From Succinivibrio faecicola (GTDB lineage Bacteria; Pseudomonadota; Gammaproteobacteria; Enterobacterales; Succinivibrionaceae), in the NCBI RefSeq assembly GCF_019448115.1, contig NZ_JAGFNY010000001.1:62001-126000 (forward strand): a DNA stretch of 64,000 bases. Direction: 5' to 3'. Shown here one piece after another: positions 8,490 to 18,527 of this stretch. Every line of letters begins with the position of its first letter. The stretch's first letter is position 1. Both the position numbers and the translations under genes were made by a program. The notes below the pieces were generated by a model. That model was not told where the DNA came from and did not search any database. It saw only the letters and a program-made list of their open reading frames with translations.

Positions 8490-11400
8490 TCAGCTCTTGT
8501 CCAGCTGTGTATACAATCCAAGATTTACAGTAGACAGATCGTCTCCAAGATGCTCTACAAACAGTTTTAATTTACTGTTTGAAAGCATATTTTTTCTTTC
8601 TTTATCTATTGTATTTAGGTAACACTGTCTTGCTTTATCTTCAGGACAGTTTGGAGGAATTCCCTTGTATGATTCAAGTTTCAACTCTATTGGATGACCT
8701 ATATATATAGAGAATTTTGTTCTTAGATTATGATGAAAATCAGGTGCCTGTAATAACAGATTCATATCTGATGACATCTGAATAGTCCAGTCATATTCAC
8801 TATTCTTTATTCTGTTTGAATAGCAAAGTGCACTATAGGTTGGGCCTGAGGTGTATCCTGCGTTTATAATGTCTTTGTACCAGTCATCTTCTTTTAAAAG
8901 ATCAGGATAGAAATCCTTTGTCTCAAGTTTTCTTCCTAAGGCTCTGTTCTCATAGTTTTGCTCCTGCTCTATAAGCTCAAGATTCCCTGCTTTTAAACTC
9001 ATAGGATTGCCATCAGGTAGCGCCGCATTTATTTGACTTGATTGAGGAATATCGATTGCTACAGGAAGCTCTATACTAGCAGTTGTACTTGTTGATTCTC
9101 CATCATATGAATCGTAAGACTCATCTGTGTCATCGTCATCTATATACTCAGCACTATGTTGTGTATTATCAGTTGTCTGTATATCAGCGATGCTATCATT
9201 AAGTGCAGTTGAGACAGTAACACTCTTATTTGTATCTTCGCTTTTTACAGAAGAATCTACAATATTTCTGTTAGTTCCGAATATTCCTGAAAGACTGTCA
9301 TTTACAGCCTTCAAGAGACCATCAGAATAGTTTTTCACTGAAGTATTGTCTGAGCTGTTCTCATTATTTGAAAGATTTGAATTAACTGTTGCAATTACAC
9401 TGTAAAGATCAGGAATATCCTTTCTTATCATTACAGTATTCTGTTCTGATTTTTCATCAAAAATATCAGAAACATCGATAACAGAATAACAGTTATCCAA
9501 TAGATCTTTATCAGAGCTGTTCTCTTCAGATACGGATGAATCAAATTCAATGAGACTATCATCTGATGAGACAAACTGCTCTGAATCATTCTTTTTGAAA
9601 TCATTAAGACTCTGTTCTGCTTCATTTATAACTTGCAAAGCATCAACTTTTTCATTAAGAAGCTTTGCTTCAGCCTTTAGGTTTTCATTTAGTTCTTTTT
9701 GCTGTTCATCAAGACCTAAAGCTGCAAGTTGAGCCTGTCTTAACTGCTCATCTATTGAAAGCTCTTCACTTTCCTTTTGTTCTGTAAGTGTAAAATCTTT
9801 TGGATCAGAACTATTTTGTTCATCAGCAATCTTGTTATCTGTTTGTGATGAATTCTTATGTGACAAGTCTGATATTAAAGATGAAATACTTTCAATGTGA
9901 CTTGTTTGTCCTACTGATTTTGATTTATTGTTTTCTATAAATTTGTTTTTAGAATCTATAAGCTCTTTTATATAGTCTGCAACAGAGTTTACTAATGTTA
10001 TGAATGGATCATCGTTAAGATCAAGAGCTGTAATTGGAGCTGATTTTGGAAGAATATTTGATTTAACAGCAGTAGTACCTACATCAATCTGGGGATTTAA
10101 TACCTCTTTTAATAATGATGTAAATTTACCATTATTCTTGCTGCCGCCTTTAACTGTACTATCAGACTGTGCCTTAAGAGCTGAAATAAGATCGTTTAGT
10201 TCATCACCCTTACCAGATACATTATGATTTTCCTGATTAATATCAATACTCTCTGGGATCTTAGTTTCAATAATATCATCAATGGTTATTTGTGATGGCT
10301 CATCAACAGCATTTGCTTCATCGATATTCTCCTGGACTATTGATTTTACAGATGTCTTATCATTATCTGAATTGTTAGTTAAAACTGATTGTTCAGATGT
10401 TGTCTGTAAAGAATTATCAATTAAAGGCTCACTGTTGAGTTGTGTTTTATCATCAGCTGATACTTTTGTCTCTAAATTAGACTCTGACTTTTGCTCACTA
10501 TCGGCTATAAGGTTATTATTTTCAGTTTCTTCATCTGCTTTTTTATTATATGAACCTGCAATGAAGGACTGATATAAATCAAGCGGGGTTAATGAATCAT
10601 CACACAGTGGCTCAGTGATAATAACAGTGTTGTCTTCACCTATCCAATCTTTTTTTTTTGAGCTGAAAATGCAAGCAGTCTTAAAACTGCCATTTCAAAG
10701 GCAGTAGACTGATCAGGTGCATTCTTGCACTCCTCAATACCTGCAAGACAGATCTGATAGTAAAGTTGAACAGCTTCAGCTGTGAATGATTTTGCATAAT
10801 TATCCAAAATTGCATTATCAAGAGAATAGATTCTAAGTGAGTTTCTATTGCCCATCATCTGATAAAGTGCAAGATCATGAAAAGCAGTTACAAGATCGTC
10901 TAAAAGATTCTTGTAATTAGGACTAATTGCTCTGATATTATCAAGAACAGTTGCAAGATCAGTTTGTGAATTAGTCTTTAAAAGCTCTAAAATCTGAACT
11001 ACAAAGCTGTCACCTGCTGTAGACAGCATAGACAGTACAGTATCTTTTGTAATGTTGCCATTACCAAGTGCTAAAGCCTGATCGCATAAAGAAAGAGCAT
11101 CTCGCATTGAGCCTTTTGCTGCTCTTGCAAGCAGGTAGGATGCTTCATTTTCAAGAGCAATACCTTCTTTTTTACAGATATTGTCAATCTGATAGGCAAT
11201 CTGCTCTATTGTTAAAGCTTTTAACTGGAACTTCAGGCAACGTGATAAAACAGTTGTAGGGATCTTATGTGGATCTGTTGTTGCAAGAATAAATTTAACA
11301 TATGCAGGAGGCTCCTCCAATGTCTTTAACAGCGCATTAAAGCTGCTGTTTGAGAGCATATGAACCTCGTCAATAATATATATTTTGAATCTTCCCTGCA

Positions 11401-11773
11401 TAGGTGGATACTGTGTATTTTCAAGCAGAGCCCTGGTATCATCAACCTTAGTCTGAGATGCACCGTCAATTTCAATCACATCAGGGAACACACCGTTTTG
11501 GATGCTGATGCAGTTTGAGCATTTTTCAGATCCATCCATATGAGGATGAGCGCTGATACCATTCTCACACTCAAGGCATTTTGCAATAATTCTTGCAATA
11601 GTTGTTTTACCAATACCTCTTGTACCTGTTAAAAGGTATGCATGATGAATTCTATTTTGTTCAATAGAATTGATAAGAGTATTGATAACATGTTCCTGAC
11701 CTACAACGTCTTCAAAACACTGTGGTCTGTATTTTCTTGCAAGAGCCTGATACTGTGAGTTTGATTCAATCAT
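8490..11773 (-). CDS. dnaX: DNA polymerase III tau subunit (full-length dnaX product, needs -1 slippage at A10)
   Basis: Tau loads the clamp and tethers the polymerase and helicase at the fork. It is read from 11773 to the run of ten A (minus strand, 10659-10650), then in the -1 frame to 8490, giving about 1094 residues. After the run the frame continues KKDWIGEDNT and stays open for some 720 codons. The linker (about residues 380-920) is low-complexity and rich in Asp, Ser, Asn and Glu. The last 170 residues resemble tau domain V, which binds the polymerase alpha subunit; key segments are DWTIQMSSDMNLLLQ and FSIYIGHPIELKLES. E. coli tau is 643 residues, so this linker is extreme. A stand-alone gene starting at TTG 9866 is the alternative, but the open frame reaches the slip site, which argues for tau. 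Confidence 0.85.
10640..11773 (-). CDS. dnaX: DNA polymerase III gamma subunit (unshifted dnaX product)
   Basis: The clamp-loader ATPase. 377 residues, stopping with QKKKIG just after the A run. AAA+ features: Walker A GTRGIGKTT at 50-58; a zinc module with Cys66, Cys69, Cys85 and Cys88; Walker B IIDEVH at 133-138; sensor 1 LATTDP at 163-168; and the SRC arginine finger near 177-179. Domain III helices follow to about 370. The length is close to E. coli gamma (431), with truncation just after domain III. Stop TAG at 10642-10640. apt lies 16 bases upstream, the same order as in E. coli, but ybaB and recR do not follow. Confidence 0.95.
   Translation of the reverse strand: MIESNSQYQALARKYRPQCFEDVVGQEHVINTLINSIEQNRIHHAYLLTGTRGIGKTTIARIIAKCLECENGISAHPHMDGSEKCSNCISIQNGVFPDVIEIDGASQTKVDDTRALLENTQYPPMQGRFKIYIIDEVHMLSNSSFNALLKTLEEPPAYVKFILATTDPHKIPTTVLSRCLKFQLKALTIEQIAYQIDNICKKEGIALENEASYLLARAAKGSMRDALSLCDQALALGNGNITKDTVLSMLSTAGDSFVVQILELLKTNSQTDLATVLDNIRAISPNYKNLLDDLVTAFHDLALYQMMGNRNSLRIYSLDNAILDNYAKSFTAEAVQLYYQICLAGIEECKNAPDQSTAFEMAVLRLLAFSAQKKKIG
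10643..10660 (-). other. dnaX slippage site (A10 run with A-AAA-AAG heptamer)
   Basis: The coding strand reads CAAAAAAAAAAGATTGGA at 10660-10643: a C, ten A, then GATTGGA. In the gamma frame this is CAA AAA AAA AAG ATT GGA TAG; a -1 shift reads AAA GAT TGG ATA and enters the tau frame. The heptamer A AAA AAG is the one used in E. coli dnaX. No Shine-Dalgarno-like stimulator is visible upstream. The best downstream stem (ATTATCAC with GTGATGAT) starts about 26 nt away, farther than the usual 5-9 nt. Transcriptional slippage, as in Thermus dnaX, is therefore as plausible as ribosomal shifting. Confidence 0.85.
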
Positions 11774-11789
11774 GTTTATATCTTTTTTA

Positions 11790-12359
11790 CTAATGACCTG
11801 GGAATTTTACTAAAGATAGTACATCAACTCCAAGATCATTGAGCACTTTTTTGCCACCTAAGTCAAATAACTCAATAATAAAGGCAAAAGAAACGATCTT
11901 TGCTTTTGCCTGGTTTACAAGTTCAACCATAGCCTTAGCTGTACCGCCTGTTGCAAGCAGATCGTCAATTAAAATTGCTCTTTGACCTTCCTTTATAGCA
12001 TTCTCACTGATTTCAAGAACGCTTTTTCCATATTCAAGACTGTACTCAACTGATCGAGTCTTTCTTGGTAATTTACCTTTCTTTCTTACAAGAACAAGGC
12101 CAATACCAAGTTTATATGCAAGAACACTTCCAAATATAAAACCTCTAGCATCAGCTGCAACTATGCAGTCAGCTTTTGTATCCTTATAGATGTCATAAAG
12201 AAGATCAATTGATTCTTTAAATGCATCTGCATTTTCAAGAAGTGTTGTTATATCTCTAAACAGAATACCCTCTTTTGGAAAATCCTGTACTGAGGCAATG
12301 GATTTACCTAAAATTTCAACTCTTTTATCAAAATCCTTAACCTTTGATGTATCTGTCAT
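11790..12359 (-). CDS. apt: Adenine phosphoribosyltransferase
   Basis: Salvages adenine to AMP using PRPP. 189 residues; the PRPP-binding motif AILIDDLLATGGTAKA lies near 128-143, and ADARGFIFG near 69-77 is the family's substrate loop. An AGGGA ribosome site precedes the ATG at 12359. It is the first gene of an apt-dnaX operon and is divergent from the HAD phosphatase gene at 12438. Confidence 0.96.
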   Translation of the reverse strand: MTDTSKVKDFDKRVEILGKSIASVQDFPKEGILFRDITTLLENADAFKESIDLLYDIYKDTKADCIVAADARGFIFGSVLAYKLGIGLVLVRKKGKLPRKTRSVEYSLEYGKSVLEISENAIKEGQRAILIDDLLATGGTAKAMVELVNQAKAKIVSFAFIIELFDLGGKKVLNDLGVDVLSLVKFPGH

Positions 12360-12379
12360 TTTTAGATCCCTAGTAAATT

Positions 12380-12409
12380 TTTACATCATTTTATCAAAAA
12401 TTTTATGAT
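12380..12409 (+). promoter_or_regulatory. Sigma-70-type promoter for the HAD phosphatase gene
   Basis: TTTACA at 12380-12385 and TATGAT at 12404-12409, spaced 18 bases. The predicted transcript starts near 12415-12418. That excludes the ATG at 12405 as a translation start and favours 12438. Confidence 0.6.
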
Positions 12410-12437
12410 AATCTTACAGCTTATAAAAATAATAGTA

Positions 12438-13124
12438 ATGAGTTATAAACAAACTGATATGAAATATAAAGCTGTACTATTCGATCTTGATGGAACTTTG
12501 CTGGATACTGCAAGAGATATTATGCAGGCTTGCAATTACACACTTGAAAAATTCGGATTTAGTAAACTTGATGAAAGTATTTTAAGAACAAAGATTACAG
12601 CCGGTATGAGAGAGATGATGAAACTGTCTGTACCCAAAGATAAATGGGACAGTGCCGGTGTTGAAACAGTAATGAGAGACTGTTTTGCAAACTATTATAC
12701 TGAGCACATCAATGACAGGACTGTTCCTTTTGATGGAATAAATGAACTTATGGCAAAGCTTGCAAATAAAGGAATAAAAACAGCTGTCATTACAAACAAG
12801 TATGAAGCTATGGCCAAAAAGCTACTGTCAAAATATGAGTTTTCAAAAAATCTTACACTGATCCTTGGATGCGATTCACTTTCTCATTCAAAACCTCATC
12901 CAGAGCCAATTTTAAAGACACTTGAAAAAATGGGATTAAGCTCAGATCAAGCAGTATATATAGGTGATCACAAGAATGATATAACAGCCTCAAATGCTGC
13001 AAATACAGACAGTATTGCAGCTTTATGGGGATACGGCACGAATGAGTGTGATGATGTATCAAACTGGGGCGCTACCTATATTGCAAAAGATGTAAAAGAT
13101 ATATTTTCAATCATTTTTTGCTAA
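12438..13124 (+). CDS. gph: HAD-family hydrolase, phosphoglycolate phosphatase-like
   Basis: Likely dephosphorylates 2-phosphoglycolate or another small phosphate ester. 228 residues from ATG 12438. Motif I FDLDGTLLDT holds the Asp nucleophile and acid/base, motif II is VITNKYE, the motif III Lys lies in SHSKPHPEP, and motif IV is YIGDHKNDI. A helical C1 cap sits between motifs I and II. The start is uncertain: a second ATG at 12459 directly precedes KYKAVLFDLDGT, and neither has a clear ribosome site. Gph rather than another HAD (such as PpaX or YjjG) rests on overall pattern only. Confidence 0.8.
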   Translation: MSYKQTDMKYKAVLFDLDGTLLDTARDIMQACNYTLEKFGFSKLDESILRTKITAGMREMMKLSVPKDKWDSAGVETVMRDCFANYYTEHINDRTVPFDGINELMAKLANKGIKTAVITNKYEAMAKKLLSKYEFSKNLTLILGCDSLSHSKPHPEPILKTLEKMGLSSDQAVYIGDHKNDITASNAANTDSIAALWGYGTNECDDVSNWGATYIAKDVKDIFSIIFC

Positions 13125-13158
13125 GATATATAAAAAGAATCACAGGCTTTAAAAGAAT

Positions 13159-14283
13159 ATGAAAAAGTTAAGTTTACTTGTACTAATGGCTGTAACTCCA
13201 TGTGCATCATTTTCTGCTGCTGTCTATGACAAGGGTGGAACAAGCTTTGATGCATTCGGAAGTATTGATGCTGTACTAATGAATGATCATGCATCAAGAG
13301 ATATCAGTGCATTTAATGGCAAAAATAATAATGACAATGCTCTTTTAACCAGAGTCAAACTAGGTATTGCAGGAAGAACAAAGGTTAATGATTCACTAAG
13401 TGCTATTGGCTACTCCATGTGGGATATGCCAACTGGCAATCACGGTATTGATAAGATAAAAGCAAGAGCTCAGTACGTGGGATTAGATGCCTGTCAGTAT
13501 GGAATTTTAACATTCGGTCGCGGTGATACAGCTTTTTATACTGTTGCAGGTACAACTGATGTTTTTAATCAGCTTGATCAGATAGTTAATGACTACTATA
13601 CACTTGGCAGTGAAAAACCATCACAGTTTATGTATTCAGTATCTTCACTTGGCTGGGATGTAAGATTATCAGTACAGACAGCTACATCTGATGTAGATTC
13701 AAAAAACGTTGATATTCACAACGGTGCTGCATTTAGTGTGGCAACTAGAACTAACAGTGGCTTTGGTTTTAGCTACGGTATTAACTATACAGATTTTCAG
13801 TATGAAAACGACTTAACAAAGGTTTCATATTTTGCAGAAAACATAAATGTAATGCATAACAACAGCAACACGGATGATCTTGGCTTTGCATATATGCTAA
13901 GACCTTCCTGGAAGATTGACAAGGGCATTGCTCTAACCTATGGAAATATGTATGAAGGCTTATATGCAGCATTAGTAGGCACAGTTACAAAATATGATGG
14001 TTTTACAAATCGTCTGTACTCATATGAAGCATTATTAAGCTATACATTTGACATTGGTATAACTCTTTGCTCCTACTACGGAATCAAGAGATTTAATGGT
14101 GCTAACATCATTTCCAATGCTGTGCTGTCAGCAAGCTATCAGATAGCACCGACATTTAAGATTTACACAGAGGCAAGCTTTGATGTAAATTCAAAGCCTG
14201 AACGTTACTATTCACATGAACAGATAAGAAACATAGCACTTGGGGAAAATAAAATATTGATTGGTGCTCAATATTCATACTGA
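13159..14283 (+). CDS. Outer-membrane porin, Gram-negative trimeric type
   Basis: 374 residues. A signal peptide (MKKLSLLVLMAVTPCASFSA) precedes a mature chain of alternating aromatic-rich strands: YDKGGTSFDAFGSIDAVLM is the first barrel strand and RVKLGIAGRTKVNDSLSAIG is typical of OmpC/OmpF-like porins. An FGRGD segment near residue 127 matches the loop before porin L3. It ends in GAQYSY, close to the usual aromatic-terminal BAM signal. It is 35 bases after the HAD gene with no terminator seen between, so readthrough is possible. Solute specificity cannot be told. Confidence 0.88.
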   Translation: MKKLSLLVLMAVTPCASFSAAVYDKGGTSFDAFGSIDAVLMNDHASRDISAFNGKNNNDNALLTRVKLGIAGRTKVNDSLSAIGYSMWDMPTGNHGIDKIKARAQYVGLDACQYGILTFGRGDTAFYTVAGTTDVFNQLDQIVNDYYTLGSEKPSQFMYSVSSLGWDVRLSVQTATSDVDSKNVDIHNGAAFSVATRTNSGFGFSYGINYTDFQYENDLTKVSYFAENINVMHNNSNTDDLGFAYMLRPSWKIDKGIALTYGNMYEGLYAALVGTVTKYDGFTNRLYSYEALLSYTFDIGITLCSYYGIKRFNGANIISNAVLSASYQIAPTFKIYTEASFDVNSKPERYYSHEQIRNIALGENKILIGAQYSY

Positions 14284-14317
14284 TGTGCTATGATTAGAAA
14301 AATTGAGGAAAAATCAT

Positions 14318-15085
14318 ATGAAAATTCATAAAATTGCACTTGCAGTATCATCTGCTTTTTTTGCTTTGAATACTTATGCTGCAACAGGTTTTAAGGTTCC
14401 TGTTCACTATAATATTGAACTAGTTGACGGTTCTGATGACACTGACAACTATTCAAGATTCAACAGAATTCTTACTTTAACACCAGGCAAGCATCAGGTT
14501 GTTTTAACCTTTAAGGATACCTTCAAATCAGGCACCGACTCCAGAATGGTTCAATCTATCGATCCATTGGTTATAGATATTGAGAACCTGAAAAATGATG
14601 AGGTTATCTCTTTTAACTATAAGCGTCCTGCAAATGAAGAACAGGCTAAAACATATGCTCACAATCAGAAGATTGTTCTTATCGACAATAACTCTGGTCG
14701 TGAACTGACAAAAGATGAGGCAACATATTTTATCCTGACATCAGACAGCGGTTTTGCTCTGATGCGTGATTACAAAAATGAGCTTATGAGCCTGAATCGT
14801 CTATATGCTCCAAGCTATGTTCCAAATGCACAAAGAGAAATGACTCTTACAGAAAACGGAGCACCTACAATTAGAGCCGGCTCTGAGCGAAATGCAAACT
14901 ATCAGGTAAATGGTCAACAGGGAATTACACTCAAGCCTTTAGCAAACAACTCTAGTGCGATGACAACTTCATCAGCACCTGGCTCTAAAGTGAATGCTGA
15001 TGTTTACAATGAAATGATAAGACTTTACAACCAGGCTGATGATGCAACAAAGCTTAAGTTTGTAAAATATGTAATGTCTCACTAA
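14318..15085 (+). CDS. YccT/DUF2057 family periplasmic protein
   Basis: 255 residues from ATG 14318, behind GAGGA at 9 nt; a longer frame from 14303 has no ribosome site. The signal peptide MKIHKIALAVSSAFFALNTYA ends in a clean cleavage site. LTPGKHQVVLTFKDTF followed by DPLVIDIENLKNDEVISFNY matches the conserved half of this family, known in E. coli as YccT and reported to affect curli. The C-terminal 60 residues are variable. It follows the porin by 34 bases and ends at a terminator, suggesting one envelope transcript. Confidence 0.75.
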   Translation: MKIHKIALAVSSAFFALNTYAATGFKVPVHYNIELVDGSDDTDNYSRFNRILTLTPGKHQVVLTFKDTFKSGTDSRMVQSIDPLVIDIENLKNDEVISFNYKRPANEEQAKTYAHNQKIVLIDNNSGRELTKDEATYFILTSDSGFALMRDYKNELMSLNRLYAPSYVPNAQREMTLTENGAPTIRAGSERNANYQVNGQQGITLKPLANNSSAMTTSSAPGSKVNADVYNEMIRLYNQADDATKLKFVKYVMSH

Positions 15086-15100
15086 TTATTATTTGAATAC

Positions 15101-15124
15101 AAGGCAGCGAAAGCTGCCCTTTTA
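15101..15124 (+). terminator. Terminator after the YccT-like gene
   Basis: GGCAGC (15103-15108), GAAA tetraloop, GCTGCC (15113-15118), then CTTTTAG. It ends only a few bases before the next ATG at 15129, where the ribosome site would normally be. Confidence 0.8.
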
Positions 15125-15128
15125 GTTT

Positions 15129-15893
15129 ATGAAAAAGATCCCTTTAACTGTAGTAGTTTTAACTTATAACGAGCAGAACAATATTGAAGAATGTCTCAAA
15201 AGTGCTGCATTTGCTGAAGAAATTCTTGTTATAGATGGTGGATCAAAAGATCTGACAGCGGATATTGCAACAAGGCTTGGAGCAAAAGTTCTTTTTCATG
15301 AACTAAACAATGATTATGCATCACAAAGAAATTTCGGAATTGAAAATGCATCTAATGACTGGATTTTCATGTTGGATGCAGATGAAAGGATCACAAAAGA
15401 ACTTGCACAGGAAATTACATCCTGTGTAGAAAACAATCTTGATGAAACATATAGAGTTTCAAGAGAGAACCACTTTATTCAGGGCAAGTGTCTTCATGGT
15501 ACTTTAAGGCCTGATTATGTGGAGAGACTATTCAAAAAAAATGGCTCCTGTTATGAGGGTATCATTCATGAAAGACTGAAGACACCATACAGACTCAAAA
15601 AACTCAGGGGCCGACTGATTCATTATCCATACTATGATTTTGAATCACACCTTAACAAGCTGAATAAATATACTACGCTACTTGCTAAAAAGTATCATGA
15701 AAAAGGAAAGAAATGCTACTTTGTAAGGGATATTCTTATTAAACCTGCATTTGCATTCTTTAAAATGTACATAATTCATGGTGGTTTTTTAGATGGAAAA
15801 CTAGGTCTTGAATTCTGTTTACTGCACTATTTCTATACTTTTGAAAAATATTTAAAACTGCACAGCCTAAACAAACATAACGGACGCATATAA
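15129..15893 (+). CDS. Glycosyltransferase family 2, WaaE/KdtX-like (LPS core)
   Basis: 254 residues. VVVLTYNEQNNIEECL is the first strand and helix of the GT-A fold, VIDGGSKDLT holds the nucleotide loop, and MLDADERIT is the DXD metal motif. The C-terminal GGFLDGKLGLEFCLLHYFYT matches WaaE-type core glucosyltransferases, which use UDP-glucose on inner-core heptose. There is no ribosome site, because the preceding terminator fills that space. Its stop overlaps the next start by one base (TAATG), so the two are translationally coupled. Confidence 0.82.
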   Translation: MKKIPLTVVVLTYNEQNNIEECLKSAAFAEEILVIDGGSKDLTADIATRLGAKVLFHELNNDYASQRNFGIENASNDWIFMLDADERITKELAQEITSCVENNLDETYRVSRENHFIQGKCLHGTLRPDYVERLFKKNGSCYEGIIHERLKTPYRLKKLRGRLIHYPYYDFESHLNKLNKYTTLLAKKYHEKGKKCYFVRDILIKPAFAFFKMYIIHGGFLDGKLGLEFCLLHYFYTFEKYLKLHSLNKHNGRI

Positions 15894-16702
15894 TGCTAAT
15901 TTCACTCATTATTTCAACATATAACAGACCTGCAGCTTTATCGCTTGTACTGCAGGCTTTAAATTATCAGACTGATAAGGACTTTGAAGTTATTATCGCT
16001 GATGACGGATCATCTGATGAGACAAGAAAACTCATTGCTCAGATGACTATAAACTGTGTATATCCTATAACTCATGCCTATCAGGAAGATAAAGGCTTCA
16101 GACTTTCAAGAGCTAGAAATCTTGCTGCATCCAAAGCATCAGGAGACTATCTGATTTTTATTGATGGTGACTGCATTCCAAGGCCTTCTTTTATTAAAAA
16201 CCACAGAAAACTTGCTGCAAAGAAAACTCTTGTCTGCGGAAACAGGATCCTGTTGTCAGAAAAATTTACAAAAGAAATAGAATCTAAGCAGATAAAAGTC
16301 TGGAACTATAATTTCTTTAATTGGCTTAAAACCTATTTTACAGGTGGTGTAAACCGTCTTCATCCTCTGATTACACTCCCAATCAATACATTTAGAAAAC
16401 CAATTAAAAACTGGAAAAAGGCTCGTGGCTGTAATCTTGCTCTATTCAAGGAAGATTATCTTAACGTAAACGGTTTTGATAATTCATTCTCTGGATGGGG
16501 ATATGAGGACAGTGAATTTGCAATCAGACTTCTAAATTCAGGTGTAATGCTAAAATCTGGTCGGTATGCAACAGGTTTACTTCATCTTTACCATAAAGAA
16601 AATGACCGTTCATTTGAAGGAGAGAACCTAAAACGCTTACAGGATAGAATGAATAGCAGTATAACACGCGCTGAAGATGGCATATTTGAGCTCAATAAAT
16701 AA
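15893..16702 (+). CDS. Glycosyltransferase family 2 with C-terminal galactosyltransferase-like (GT7C) domain
   Basis: 269 residues. SLIISTYNRPAALSLVL is the N-terminal strand, IADDGSSDETRKL is the nucleotide-binding segment, and IDGDCIP is the DXD-type motif. The second half, RGCNLALFKEDYLNVNGFD then GWGYEDSEFAIRL, is the W-G-x-E-D signature of the GT7 C-terminal domain. Proteins of this build commonly sit in LPS core or capsule loci. Coupled to the preceding WaaE-like gene, so both probably decorate the lipopolysaccharide core. Followed by a strong terminator. Confidence 0.85.
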   Translation: MLISLIISTYNRPAALSLVLQALNYQTDKDFEVIIADDGSSDETRKLIAQMTINCVYPITHAYQEDKGFRLSRARNLAASKASGDYLIFIDGDCIPRPSFIKNHRKLAAKKTLVCGNRILLSEKFTKEIESKQIKVWNYNFFNWLKTYFTGGVNRLHPLITLPINTFRKPIKNWKKARGCNLALFKEDYLNVNGFDNSFSGWGYEDSEFAIRLLNSGVMLKSGRYATGLLHLYHKENDRSFEGENLKRLQDRMNSSITRAEDGIFELNK

Positions 16703-16773
16703 TAATCATTGCTAATTTTGCAATTTAAAATGTGAGCTTTAAAAAATTTTAATAAAAATATTTGTAAAAAATG

Positions 16774-16806
16774 AAAGAGTTACAACAAAAGTAACTCTTT
16801 TTTTTT
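16774..16806 (+). terminator. Terminator after the glycosyltransferase pair
   Basis: Perfect 10-base stem AAAGAGTTAC/GTAACTCTTT with loop AACAAAA, followed by a T run to 16806. Confidence 0.92.
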
Positions 16807-16889
16807 ATTATTTTCCTATAATGAAAAAGACTGCTAGAGCCTAGCTCCTGGCATAATATTATTATTAACATTAAGAAAGTGAATTGAGT

Positions 16890-18509
16890 ATGAATTTTTT
16901 ATCTTCATTAGGTGTACAGGCAAAGCTTTTGCTTGCTTTAGCAACAGTAATATTTTTTACTATCATTATTGCAATCATTGGTATAGCTACAAACACTGTG
17001 TCAAGAAATGCAGCTTTATATGCCAAGAATGTTATTGAAGATCATTATTCAGTAATAATTCAGGTATCTAATTCTACAAATGCATTCCACGATGATGTTA
17101 CTCTCTTTAACAACTCTGTATCTTCATACAATAAAGAAACAGCAGAAAAGACTAACAGCGATATAGAAAAGCTACAAGCTGCAATTTCAAAACTCCAGAT
17201 TATGGATAATGCAGATACAGAGATTATTAACGATATTAAAGAGCACATCTCAAAGGCTATTGATGTATATAAGAATAAAATGGAAAGAATGATCGACAGA
17301 GGCTATTCTGTTGACGTTAGAAATTGTTACAACGATGAATTCTATCCTACCATCAATGAAGCTATTGAGCACTTAAACGAACTTGTAAGTACATATCTTT
17401 CTCGAGTAAATCAAAACGTTACCGAACTTACATCATCAACTCCTACCTACCTGATGATCACAATCTCTATCATTGCTATTCTTTTATCAGGTATTATTGC
17501 ATACAAGCTTCCAAGAGCATTTGTCGGAATTTTACATTATGCAGTAAATCAGGCAGCTGTTATTTCACGTGGTGATCTGTCACAGCCACTACATGCCAGA
17601 GGCAGAAAAGATGAGTTTGGTGAACTTATCGATTCTTTAGAAGCTATGCGTGCTGAATGGCAGGATAACATAAAGGTTATCAAGTCAGCTGTATCAAATG
17701 TAGAAAAGAGCTTTGAGAATATCGATGTAGCTGCAAATACTATGAATGACAAGGCTCAGGAATCTCAGTCACGCTCTATTACAGTTGCAGCTGCAGCAGA
17801 TCAGATGGTATCTACAACATCAGATATTGCAAAGAACTGTGAAACCGCTGCAGCAAACTCAAATCAGTCAAACACTACTACACAAGATGGTGTACGTAAG
17901 GTTCAGATGACTATTGAGGGAATTCAAAGCCAGGTTCAAAAATCAAAGCAGGATGCTGACAATGTTCAGTCTCTTGTAGATCAGGCTCAGAAGATTGGCA
18001 CTATCGTTCAGACCATTGATGATATTGCATCTCAGACTAACCTGCTTGCATTAAATGCTGCAATTGAGGCTGCAAGAGCTGGTGAAGCAGGTAAGGGATT
18101 CGCTGTTGTAGCAGATGAAGTTCGTGCCCTTGCATCAAGAACATCATCATCAACTCAGGAAATCACAAAGATGGTTACACAGATTCAGACAAATGCAAAC
18201 ACAGCAAACGAATCTATGCAATCATCTGTTAAGAACATGGATGAGCTTGCAGTTGAAACTGCTACCATTGAGAGCCTGCTCAATGATATTTCAATGCAGG
18301 TAAGCCAGGTTAATGCTCAGATTGGTCAGATTGCAACTGCAGCTGAAGAGCAGACAACAGCAACTGCTGAAATCTCAACTAATATGCAGGATATCACCCA
18401 TTCATCAGAAGATCTATCAACAGAATGTTCACAGGCAAGAGCTGAAGTTGACAAGTCAATTGATCTTCTAAAGCATCTTGTTGATTCTCTATCAAAGATC
18501 AAGATATAA
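16890..18509 (+). CDS. Methyl-accepting chemotaxis protein
   Basis: 539 residues. TM1 lies near 11-31 and TM2 near 186-208, flanking a periplasmic domain of about 150 residues predicted to be helical and of unknown ligand. A HAMP domain follows, then a long coiled-coil signalling hairpin with the highly conserved tip [20 protein letters not shown]. Gln/Glu-rich heptads on either side are candidate methylation sites. No C-terminal CheR-binding pentapeptide is seen; the end is LSKIKI. Start: ATG 16890; an in-frame TTG two codons upstream is less likely. It is a single-gene unit with a terminator before and after. No canonical FliA promoter is visible, only a TATAAT near 16817. Confidence 0.95.
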   Translation: MNFLSSLGVQAKLLLALATVIFFTIIIAIIGIATNTVSRNAALYAKNVIEDHYSVIIQVSNSTNAFHDDVTLFNNSVSSYNKETAEKTNSDIEKLQAAISKLQIMDNADTEIINDIKEHISKAIDVYKNKMERMIDRGYSVDVRNCYNDEFYPTINEAIEHLNELVSTYLSRVNQNVTELTSSTPTYLMITISIIAILLSGIIAYKLPRAFVGILHYAVNQAAVISRGDLSQPLHARGRKDEFGELIDSLEAMRAEWQDNIKVIKSAVSNVEKSFENIDVAANTMNDKAQESQSRSITVAAAADQMVSTTSDIAKNCETAAANSNQSNTTTQDGVRKVQMTIEGIQSQVQKSKQDADNVQSLVDQAQKIGTIVQTIDDIASQTNLLALNAAIEAARAGEAGKGFAVVADEVRALASRTSSSTQEITKMVTQIQTNANTANESMQSSVKNMDELAVETATIESLLNDISMQVSQVNAQIGQIATAAEEQTTATAEISTNMQDITHSSEDLSTECSQARAEVDKSIDLLKHLVDSLSKIKI

Positions 18510-18527
18510 GATTCAATTCACTCAATT

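Noticed and set aside
8490-9866. Stand-alone 458-residue acidic protein starting at TTG 9866
   Set aside because: The same frame is open upstream to the dnaX A10 run and the C-terminus resembles tau domain V, so it is the tau part of dnaX.
10282-10572. 96-codon plus-strand frame
   Set aside because: Antisense to the low-complexity tau linker; such composition produces open frames on both strands.
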